Positions 25,101 to 34,861 of a DNA stretch of 64,000 nt are shown here, piece after piece. Below the pieces are notes generated by a model that was given only the letters and a program-made list of their open reading frames with translations, had not been told where the DNA came from and did not search any database. A program made the translations under genes and the position numbers. The DNA comes from Hypericum androsaemum (taxonomy: Eukaryota; Streptophyta; Magnoliopsida; Malpighiales; Hypericaceae), in assembly GCA_963995505.1 (NCBI GenBank), contig OZ023181.1:13388221-13452220 (forward strand), in the 5' to 3' direction. The first letter of the stretch is position 1; every line of letters begins with the position of its first letter.

Positions 25101-25943
25101 CCTTATCTTGTCTTTTCCTTGCCTTTTTCTTTTCTTTTCTTGCCTTATCTTGCATTTTCCATGCCTTTTCTTGCCTTTTCCTTGCCTTTTCCTGCCTGAT
25201 CTTGCCTTTTCTTGCCTTGTCTTTCCTTTTCTTTCTTTTTCTTGCCTTTTCTTGCCTTTTCTTGCCTTTTCTTCCCTTTTCTTACCTTTTCTTTTCTTTT
25301 CTAGCCTTTTCCTTACTTTTTCTTGCCTTATCTTGCCTTTTCATGCTTTTTCCTTGCTTTTTCTTTAACTTTTCTTGCCTTTCGTGCCTTTTCCTTGCCT
25401 TTTCTTACCTCATCTTTCCTTTTCTTTCCTTTCCTTGCCTTATCTTTCCTTTTCTTGCCTTTTCATTCCTTTTCCTTCCCTTTTCTTGCCATTTCAATCC
25501 TTTTCTTGCCTTTTCTTGACTTTTCTTTCCTTTGCTTGCCTTTTCCTTGACTTTTCTTGCCTTTTCTTACCTTTTCTTGCCTTATCTTGCCTGTTCTTGC
25601 CTTTCCTTGCTTTTTCATGCCTTTTCCATGCCTTTTCTTTCCATATCTTGCCTTTTCTTGCCTTTTCCTTGCCTTTTCCTTGCCTTTTCATTCCTTTTCT
25701 TGCATTATCTTGCCTTTTCTTGCCTCTTCCTTGACTTTTCTTACCTTTTTTTATCTTTTCATCCCTTATCTTTCCTTTTCTTTCCTTTTCATGCCTTTTC
25801 CATGACTTTTCTTGCCTATTCTTTCCTTTTCTTTCCTTTTCTTACCATCTCTTCCCTAATCTTTCCTTTTCTTGCCTTTTCTTGCCTTTTCTATGTCTTA
25901 TCTTGCCTTATCTTTTTTTTTCTTGCCTTATCTTGCCTTTTCT
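22138..25943 (+). repeat. Tandem duplication block D1 (about 3.8 kb)
   Basis: This block is repeated almost base for base in the adjacent D2. The offset is exactly 3,806 bp at three places I checked (22231, 22938 and 23061) and 3,976 bp at 24338 and 25367. The change is explained by a 171-bp duplication in D2. Private variants seen only in these two blocks support a recent copy: TTTGTTTCC in place of TTTGTTGCC (near 23337 and 27143), TTTTCAATGCC (near 23302 and 27119) and CCTTATCCTACC (near 23759 and 27730). The left edge at about 22.14 kb is where similarity to 25.94 kb begins. Contents include CACATC at 22938 and two copies of the CTTTAACTTT landmark. Confidence 0.8.
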
Positions 25944-25990
25944 TACCTTTTCATGCCTTTTCTTGCCTTTTCTCGCCATTTCTTTCCTTT
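23925..25990 (+). repeat. 1.03-kb tandem duplication inside D1
   Basis: CCCTACC at 23925 recurs at 24964 (1,039 bp), and CTTTAACTTT with AAC at 24338 recurs at 25367 (1,029 bp). One decamer was lost between these two landmarks in the right copy. The copies can be told apart by TTGAGTTTTC near 24704 against TTGACTTTTC near 25732. Confidence 0.8.
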
Positions 25991-28900
25991 TCTTGCCATT
26001 TCTTGCCTTTTCTTGCCTTTTCTTTTCTTTTCTTTTCTTGCCTTTTCTTGCCTTTTCTTTCCTTTTCTTGCCTTTTCTTACCTTATCTTTCCTTTTCTTT
26101 CCTTTTCATGCCTTTTCCATGCCTTATCTTGCCTTTTCTTGCCATTTCTTGCCTTTTCTTGCCTTATCTTTCCTTACCTTTCCTTATTTTTCCTTTTCTT
26201 GCCTTTTCTTGCCTTATCTGGCCTTTTCTTTCCTTTTTTTTGCCTATTCTTTCCTTTTCTTGCCTTTTCTTACCTTATCTTTCCTTTTCTTTTCTTTTCT
26301 TGCTTTTTCCATGCCTTTTCTTACCTTATCTTGCCTTTTCTTGCCATATCTTGCCTTTTCTTTCCTTTTCTTGCCATTTCTTGCCATTTCTTGCCTTATC
26401 TTGCCTTTTCTTGCCTTATCATGCCTTTTCTTTCCTTATCTTGCCTTCTCTTGCCTTTTCTTTCCTTTTCATGCCTTTCCTTGCCTTTTTTTTCCTTTTC
26501 TTGCCTTTTCATGCCTTTTCCTTGCCTTTTCTTGCCTTATCTTCCATTTTCTTGCAATTTCTTACATTTCCTTACCTTTTCATGCCTTTTCCAAGCCTTT
26601 TCTTGCCTTTTCCTTGCCTTATCCCTGCCTTCTCTTGTCTTTTCTTTCCTTATCTTGCCTTTTCTTGCCTTATCTTGCCTTATCTTACCTTTTCTTTCTT
26701 TTTCATGCCTTTCCTTGCCTTTTCTTTCATTTTCTTGCCTTTTCACATCTTTTCCTTGCCTTTTATTGCCTTATCTTGCCTTTTCCTTGCCTTTTCTTAC
26801 CTTTTCTTACCATTTCCTTGCCTTTACATGCCTTTTCCATGCCTTTTCTTACCTTTTCCTTGCCTTATCGCTGCCTTTTCTTGCCTTTTCTTTCCTTATC
26901 TGCCTTTTCTTGCATTTTCCTTGCCCTTTCTTTCCTTATCTTGCCTTTTCATGCATTTTCTTACCTTATCTTTCCTTATCTTGCCTTTTCATGCCTTTTC
27001 CATGCCTTTTCTTTCCTTTTCGTGCCTTATCATTCCTTATCTTGCCTTTTCTTGCCTTTTCCTTGCCCTTTCTTTCCTTTTCTTGCCTTTTCATGCCTTA
27101 TCTTCCCTTTTCATGCCTTTTCAATGCCTTTTCTTGCCTTTTTGTTTCCTCATCTTGCCTTATCTAGCCTTATCTTTCCTTTTCTTGCCTTATCTTGCCT
27201 TTTCTTGCATTTTCCTTGCTTTTTCATGCCTTTTCCATGCCTTTTCTTTCCTTATCTTGCCTTTTCTTGCCTTTTCCTTGCCTTTTCCTTGCCTTTTCTT
27301 TCCTTTTCTTGCCTTATCTTGCCTTTTCTTACCTTTTCATGCCTTTTCTTGCCTTTTCTTTTCTTTTCTCGCCTTTTCTTTCCTTTTCTTTCCTTTTCTT
27401 ACCATTTCTTGCCTTTTCTTTCCTTTTCTTTTCTTTTCTTGCCTTTTCTTGCCATTTCTTTCCTTTTCTTGCTATTCCTTACATTATCTTTTCTTTTCTT
27501 TCCTTTTCATGCCTTTTCCATGCCTTATCTCGCCTTTTCTTTCCTTTTCTTTCCTTTTCTTTCCTTTTCTTACCATTTCTTGCCTTTTCTTTCCTTTTCT
27601 TTTCTTTTCTTGCCTTTTCTTGCCCTTTCTTTCCTTTTCTTGCTATTCCTTACATTATCTTTTCTTTTCTTTCCTTTTCATGCCTTTTCCATGCCTTATC
27701 TTGCCTTTTCTTGCCATTTCTTTCCTTTTCTTACCTTATCCTACCTTACCTTTCCTTATCTTTCATTTTCTTGCCTTTTCTTGCCTTATCTGGCCTTTTC
27801 TTTCCTTTTCTTGCCTTTTCTTACCTTATTTTTCCTTTTCTTGCTTTTTCCATGCCTTATCTTGCCTTTTCTTGCCAATTCTTTCCTTTTCTTGCCTTTT
27901 CCCTACCTTTTCTTGCCTTTTCTTTCCTTTGCTTGCCTTTTCTTGCCTTTTCTTGCCTTATCTTTCCTTATCTTTCCTTATCTTTCCTTTTCTTGCCATT
28001 TCTTGCAATTTCCTTGCCTTTTTATGCCTTTTCCATGCGTTTTATTTCCTTATCTTGTCTTTTCCTTGCCTTTTTCTTTTCTTTTCTTGCCTTATCTTGC
28101 ATTTTCCATGCCTTTTCTTGCCTTTTCCTTGCCTTTTCCTGCCTGATCTTGCCTATTCTTGCCTTGTCTTTCCTTTTCTTTCCTTTTCTTGCCTTTTCTT
28201 GCCTTTTCTTGCCTTTTCTTTCCTTTTCTTGCCTTTTCTTTTCTTTTCTAGACTTTTCCTTACTTTTTCTTGCCTTATCTTGCCTTTTCATGCTTTTTCC
28301 TTGCCTTTTCTTTAACTTTTCTTGCCTTTCGTGCCTTTTCCTTGCCTTTTCTTACCTCATCTTGCCTTTTCTTTCCTTTCCTTCCCTTATCTTTCCTTTT
28401 CTTGCCTTTTCATTCCTTTTCCTTCCCTTTTCTTGCCATTTCAATCCTTTTCTTGCCTTTTCTTGACTTTTCTTTCCTTTGCTTGCCTTTTCCTTGACTT
28501 TTCTTGCCTTTTCTTACCTTTTCTTGCCTTATCTTGCCTGTTCTTGCCTTTCCTTGCTTTTTCATGCCTTTTCCATGCCTTTTCTTTCCTTATCTTGCCT
28601 TTTCTTGCCTTTTCCTTGCCTTTTCCTTGCCTTTTCATTCCTTTTCTTGCATTATCTTGCCTTTGCTTGCCTCTTCCTTGAGTTTTCTTACCTTTTTTTT
28701 ATCTTTTCATCCCTTATCTTTCCTTTTCTTTCCTTTTCATGCCTTTTCCATGACTTTTCTTACCTATTCTTTCCTTTTCTTTCCTTTTCTTACCTTCTCT
28801 TCCCTAATCTTTCATTTTCTTGCCTTTTCTTGCCTTTTCTATGTCTTATCTTGCCTTATCTTTTTTTTTCTTGCCTTATCTTGCCTTTTCTTACCTTTTC

Positions 28901-29919
28901 ATGCCTTTTCTTGCCTTTTCTCGCCTTTTCTTTCCTTTTCCCTACCTTTTCTTGCCTTTTCTTTCCTTTGCTTGCCTTTTCTTGCCTTTTCTTGCCTTAT
29001 TTTTCCTTATCTTTCCTTTTCTTGCCATTTCTTGCAATTTCCTTGCCTTTTTATGCCTTTTCCATGCCTTTTATTTCCTTATCTTGTCTTTTCCTTGCCT
29101 TTTTCTTTTCTTTTCTTGCCTTATCTTGCATTTTCCATGCCTTTTCTTGCCTTTTCCTTGCCTTTTCCTGCCTGATCTTGCCTTTTCTTGCCTTGTCTTT
29201 CCTTTTCTTTCCTTTTCTTGCCTTTTCTTGCCTTTTCTTGCCTTTTCTTCCCTTTTCTTGCCTTTTCTTTTCTTTTCTAGCCTTTTCCTTACTTTTTCTT
29301 GCCTTATCTTGCCTTTTCATGCTTTTTCCTTGCTTTTTCTTTAACTTTTCTTGCCTTTCGTGCCTTTTCCTTGCCTTTTCTTACCTCATCTTTCCTTTTC
29401 TTTCCTTTCCTTGCCTTATCTTTCCTTATCTTGCCTTTTCATTCCTTTTCCTTCCCTTTTCTTGCCATTTCAATCCTTTTCTTGACTTTTCTTTCCTTTG
29501 CTTGCCTTTTCCTTGACTTTTCTTGCCTTTTCTTACCTTTTCTTGCCTTATCTTGCCTGTTCTTGCCTTTCCTTGCTTTTTCATGCCTTTTCCATGCCTT
29601 TTCTTTCTTTATCTTGCCTTTTCTTGCCTTTTCCTTGCCTTTTCCTTGCCTTTTCATTCCTTTTCTTGCATTATCTTGCCTTTTCTTGCCTCTTCCTTGA
29701 CTTTTCTTACCTTTTTTTATCTTTTCATCCCTTATCTTTCCTTTTCTTTCCTTTTCATGCCTTTTCCATGACTTTTCTTGCCTATTCTTTCCTTTTCTTT
29801 CCTTTTCTTACCTTCTCTTCCCTAATCTTTCCTTTTCTTGCCTTTTCTTGCCTTTTCTATGTCTTATCTTGCCTTATCTTTTTTTTTCTTGCCTTATCTT
29901 GCCTTTTCTTACCTTTTCA
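25944..29919 (+). repeat. Tandem duplication block D2 (about 3.98 kb)
   Basis: D2 is the right-hand copy of D1, directly adjacent and in the same orientation. It carries CACATC at 26744, TTGTTTCCTC near 27143 and CTTTAACTTT near 28311 and 29340. It differs from D1 by scattered substitutions and an extra 171 bp at about 27.37-27.71 kb. After 29.92 kb the sequence still follows the start of D1 and D2 for about 340 bp. It then switches to sequence matching 19.57 kb at an offset of 10,709 bp, so a partial third copy or a recombination junction lies at about 30.26 kb. Confidence 0.8.
27370..27712 (+). repeat. 171-bp tandem duplication inside D2
   Basis: GCTATTCCTTACATTATC occurs at 27471 and 27642 with about 171 bp of matching context. 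D1 has the sequence once, near 23665. The duplication therefore arose in D2 after D1 and D2 separated, and it accounts for the offset change from 3,806 to 3,976 bp. Confidence 0.8.
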
Positions 29920-29970
29920 TGCCTTTTCTTGCCTTTTCTCGCCATTTCTTTCCTTTTCTTGCCATTTCTT
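27901..29970 (+). repeat. 1.03-kb tandem duplication inside D2
   Basis: This is the same internal duplication as in D1, carried along. CCCTACC lies at 27901 and 28941, and the AAC of CTTTAACTTT lies at 28314 and 29343. TTGAGTTTTC near 28679 marks the left copy and TTGACTTTTC near 29698 the right, exactly as in D1. Confidence 0.8.
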
Positions 29971-32900
29971 GCCATTTCTTGCCTTTTCTTTTCTTTTCTT
30001 GCCTTTTCTTGCCTTTTCTTTCCTTTTCTTGCCTTTTCTTACCTTATCTTTCCTTTTCTTTCCTTTTCATGCCTTTTCCATGCCTTATCTTGCCTTTTCT
30101 TGCCATTTCTTGCCTTTTCTTGCCTTATCTTTCCTTACCTTTCCTTATCTTTCCTTTTCTTGCCTTTTCTTGCCTTATCTGGCCTTTTCTTTCCTTTTTT
30201 TTGCCTATTCTTTCCTTTTCTTGCCTTTTCTTACCTTATCTTTCCTTTTCTTTTCTTTTCTTGCTTTTTCCATGCCTTATCTTGCCCTTTCTTGCCAATT
30301 ATTTCCTTTTCTTGCCTTTTCCCTACCTTTTCTTGCCTTTTCTTTCCTTTGATTGCCTTTTCTTGCCTTTTCTTGCCTTATCTTTCCTTTTCTTTCCTTA
30401 TCTTTCCTTTTCTTGCCATTTCTTGCAATTTCCTTGCCTTTTTATGTCTTTTCCATGCCTTTTATTTCCTTATCTTATCTTTTCTTGTCTTTTCCTTGCC
30501 TTTTCTTTTCTTTTCTTCCCTTATCTTGCCTTTTCTTGCTGTTTTCCTTGCTTTTTCTTTCCCTATCTTTCCTTTTCTTTCTGTTTCTTGCCTTATCTTG
30601 ACTTTTCTTGCCTTTTTCTTGCCCTTTCTTTCCTTTTCTTGCCTTTTTGTGCCATTTCTTGCCTTATCTTTCCTTTTCTTGCCTTTTCATGCCTTTTCCA
30701 TGCCTTTTCTTGCAATTTCCTTGCCTCATCTTGCCTTACCTTGCCTTTTCTAGCCTCATCTTACCTTACCTTGCCTTTTCTTGCCTTATCTTGCCTTTTC
30801 CTTGCCTTTTCTTGCCTTATCTTGCCTTTTCCTTTCCTTTTCTTTCCTTTTCTTTCCTTTTTTCTTTCCTTTTCCTTTCCTTTTCTTGCCTTTTCTTTCC
30901 TTTTCTTGCCTTATTTTGCCTTTTCTTACATTTTCTTCCCTTTTCATGCCTTTTCCTTGCCTTTTCTTTCCTTAACTTTCCTTTTCTTACCTTTTCCTTG
31001 CCTTTTCTTTCCTTTTCTTTCCTTTTCCTTGCCTTTTCTTTCATTTTCTTGTTTTTTCATGCCTTTTCTTGCCTTATCTTTCTTTTTCTTGCCTTTTCAT
31101 GCCTTTTCCATGCCTTTTCTTTCCTTTTCTTTCTTTTTCCTTGCCTTTTCTTGCCTTATCTTGCCTTTTCTTGCCATATCTTGCCTTTTCTTTCCTTTTC
31201 TTGCCATTTCTTGCCATTTCTTGCCTTATCATGCCTTTTCTTGCCTTATCTTGCCTTTTCTTTCCTTTTCATGCCTTTCCTTGCCTTTTCTTTCCTTTTC
31301 ACGCCTTTTCCTTGACTTTCCTTGCCTTATCTTCCCTTTTCTTGCAATTTCTTACATTTCCTTGCCTTTTCATGCCTTTTCCATGCCTTATCCCTGCCTT
31401 TTCTTGTCTTTTCTTTCCTTATCTTGCCATTTCTTGCCTTATCTTGCCTTATCTTGCCTTTTCTTTCTTTTTCATGCCTTTCCTTGCCTTTTCTATCATT
31501 TTCTTGCCTTTTTGCATCTTTTCCTTGCCTTTTGTTGCCTTATCTTGCCTTTTCCTTGCCTTTTCGTACCATTTCCATGCCTTTTCATGCCTTTTCAATG
31601 CCTTTTCTTGCCTTTTCCTTGCCTTATCCCTGCCTTTTCTTGCCTTTTCTTTCCTTATCTTGCATTTTCTTGCATTTTCCTTGACCTTTCTTACCTTTTC
31701 TTGCCTTTTCATGCATTTTCTTGCCTTATCTTTCCTTTTCTTGCCTTTTCATGCCTTTTCCATGCCTTTTCTTTCCTTTTCGTTCCTTATCATTCCTTAT
31801 CTTGCCTTTTCTTGCCTTTTCCTTGCCCTTTCTTTCCTTTTCTTGCCTTTTCATGCCTTATCTTCCCTTTTCATGCCTTTTCCATGCCTTTTTGTTGCCT
31901 CATCTTGCCTTATCTAGCCTTATCTTTCCTTTTCTTGCCTTATCTTGCCTTTTCTTGTATTTTCCTTGCCTTTTCCTTGCCTTTTCTTTCCTTATCTTGC
32001 CTTTTCTTGCCTCTTCCTTGCCTTTTCTTACCTTTTTTTTATCTTTTCTTGCCTTATCTTTCCTTTTATTGCCTTTTCATGCCTTTTCCATGCCTTTTCT
32101 TTCCTTTTATTTCCTTTTCTTTCTTTTTCCTTGCCTTTTCTTGCCTTATCTTGCCTTTTCTTGCCATATCTTGCCTTTTCTTTCCTTTTCTTGCCATTTC
32201 TTGCCATTTCTTCCCTTATCTTGCCTTTTCTTGCCTTATCATGCCTTTTCTTGCCTTATCTTGCCTTATCTTGCCTTTTCTTTCCTTTTCATGCCTTTCC
32301 TTGTCTTTTCTTTCCTTTTCTTGCCTTTTCACGCCTTTTCTTTGCCTTTTCTTGCCTTATCATCCCTTTTCTTGTAATTTCTTACATTTCCTTGCCTTTT
32401 CATGCCTTTTCCATGCCTTTTCTTGCCTTTTCCTTGCCTTATCCCTGCCTTTTCTTGTCTTTTCTTTCCTTATCTTGCCTTTTCATGCCTTATCTTGCCT
32501 TATTCCTGCCTTTTCTTATCTTTTCTTTCCTTTTCATGCCTTATCTTGCCTTTTCTTTCCTTTTCATGCCTTATCTTGCCTTATCTTGCCTTTTCTTTCC
32601 TTTTCTTGCCTTTTCATGCCTTATCTTCCCTTTTCATGCCTTTTCCATGCCTTTTTGTTGCCTCATCTTACCTTATCTAGCCTTATCTTTCCTTTTCTTG
32701 CCCTATCTTGCCTTTTCTTGCCTTTTCCTTGCTTTTTCATGCCTTTTCCATGCCTTTTCTTTCCCTATCTTGCCTTTTCTTGCCTTTTCCTTGCCTTTTC
32801 GTTGCCTTTTCTTTCCTTTTCTTGCCTTATCTTGCCTTTTCTTGCCTCTTCCTTGCCTTTTCTTACCTTTTTTTTATATCTTTTCGTGCCTTATCTTTCC

Positions 32901-34857
32901 TTTTCTTTCCTTTTCATGCCTTTTCCATGCCTTTTTTTGCCTATTCTTTCCTTTTCTTTCCTTTTCTTGCCTTCTCTTCCCTTATCTTTCCTTTTCTTGC
33001 CTTTTCATGCCTTTTCTATACCTTTTCTTGCCTTTTCTTTCCTTTTCCTGGCCTTTTCTTGCCTTTTCTTTCCTTATCTTGCCTTTTTTTGCATTTGCCT
33101 TGCCCTTTCTTACCTTTTCTTGGCTTTTCATGCATTTTCTTGCCTTATCTTTCCTTTTCTTGCCTTTTCATGCCTTTTCCATGCCTTTTCTTTCCTTTTC
33201 GTGCCTTATCATTCCTTATCTTGCCTTTTCTTGCCATTTCCTTGCCCTTTCTTTCCTTTTCTTGCCTTTTCATGCCTTATCTTCCCTTTTCATGCCTTTT
33301 CCATGCCTTTTTGTTGCCTCATCTTGCCTTATCTAGCCTTATCTTTCCTTTTCTTGCCTTATCTTGCGTTTTCTTTCCTTTTCCTTGCTTTTTCATGCCT
33401 TTTCCATGCCTTTTCTTTTCTTATCTTGCCTTTTCTTGCCTTTTCCTTGCCTTTTCCTTGCCTTTTCTTTCCTTTTCTTGCCTTATCTTGCCTTTTCTTA
33501 CCTTTTTTTATCTTTTCATTCCTTATCTTTCCTTTTCTTTCATTTTCATTCCTTTTCCATGCCTTTTCTTGCCTATTCTTTCCTTTTCTTTCCTTTTCTT
33601 GCCTTCTCTTCCCTTATCTTTCCTTTTCATGCCTTTTCATGCCTTTTCTATACCTTTTCTTGCCTTTTCTTTCCTTTTCCTGGCCTTTTCTTGCCTTATC
33701 TTACCTTTTCCGTGCCTTATCTTGCCTTATCATTCTTTTTCTTGCCTTATCTTGCCTTTTCTTACCTTTTCATGCCTTTTCTTGCCTTTTCTTGCCTTTT
33801 CTTTCCTTTTCTTGCCATTTCTTTCCTTTTCTTTTCTTTTCTTGCCTTTTCTTTCCTTTTCTTGCCTTTGCTTACCTTATCTTTCCTTATCTTTCCTTTT
33901 CATGCCATTTCCATGCCTTATCTTTCCTTACCTTTCCTTTTCTGTCCTTTTCTTGCCTTTTCTTTCCTTACCTTTCCTTTTCTTTCCTTTTCTTGCCTTT
34001 TCTTTTCTTTTTTTGCCTATTCTTTCCTTTTCTTGCCTTTTCTTACCTTGTCTTTCCTTTTCTTTCCTTTTCTTGCTTTATCTTGCCTTTTCTTGCCAAT
34101 TCTTTCCTTTTCTTGCTTTTTCCCTACCTTTTCTTGCCTTTTCTTTCCTTTAATTGCCTTTTCTTTCCTTTTCTTGCCTTATCTTTATTTTTCTTTCCTT
34201 ATCTTTCTTTTTCTTGCCATTCCTTGCAATTTCCTTGCCTTTTTATGCCTTTTCCAAGCCTTTTATTTTCTTATCTTGTCTTTTCCTTGCCTTTTTTTTC
34301 TATTCTTGCCTTATCTTGCTGTTTTCCTTGCTTTTTCTTTCCTTTTCATGTATTTTCATGCCTTTTCTTGCCTTTTCCTTGCCTCATCTTGCCTTACCTT
34401 TCCATTTCTGGCCTCATCTTGCCTTTCCTTGCCTTTTCTTGCCTATCTTGCCTTTTTCTTGCCTTTTCTTGCCTTATCTTGCCTTTTTATTTCCTTTTCT
34501 TCCCTTTTCTTTCCTTATCTTGCTTTTTATGCCTTATCTTGCCTTATTTTGCCTTTTCCTTGCCTTTTCATTCCTTTTCCTTGCCTTTTCATTCTTTTTC
34601 CTTGCCTTTTCTTTCCTTTTCTTGCCTTTTCATTCCTTTTCCTTGCCCTTTCTTTCCTTTTCATGCCTTTTCATGCATTTTCCTTGCCTTTTCTTGACTT
34701 TTCTTGCCTTTGCTTTCCTTTTCTTTCCTTTTCTTGCCTTATCTGTCCTTATCTTGCCTTTTCCTTGCCCTTTCTTTCCTTTTCTTGCCTTATCTTTCCT
34801 CTTCTAACCTTTTCATGCCTTTTCTTGCCTTTTCTTGCCTTTTCCTAGCCATTTCTT
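29920..34857 (+). repeat. Higher-order segment between D2 and the TTAAAG landmark
   Basis: Landmarks are CTGTTTC near 30590, CCTTAACTTT near 30970, TTTGCATC near 31511, T runs near 32033, 32870 and 33502, and TTGTTGCCTC at 31892, 32656 and 33311. The segment ends at TTAAAG (34856). The triple spacing of TTGTTGCCTC at about 0.65-0.76 kb shows local amplification of that sub-block. The same triple occurs at 45434, 46233 and 47568, so it predates the large duplication. From 29.9 to 32.3 kb the sequence also matches 19.2-22.1 kb, with about 490 bp missing near 30.56 kb relative to 19.86-20.35 kb. Confidence 0.65.
32432..32560 (+). repeat. 61-bp local duplication, left large copy
   Basis: TCCCTGCC at 32442 is followed by the variant TTCCTGCC at 32503, with matching context. 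The same arrangement with the same spacing is at 46021 and 46082. Confidence 0.55.
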
Positions 34858-34861
34858 AAAG
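34856..34861 (+). other. TTAAAG landmark variant, CCATTTC sublineage
   Basis: Here CTAGCC is followed by ATTTC rather than TTTTC, a change shared only with the site at 49219. Confidence 0.8.
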
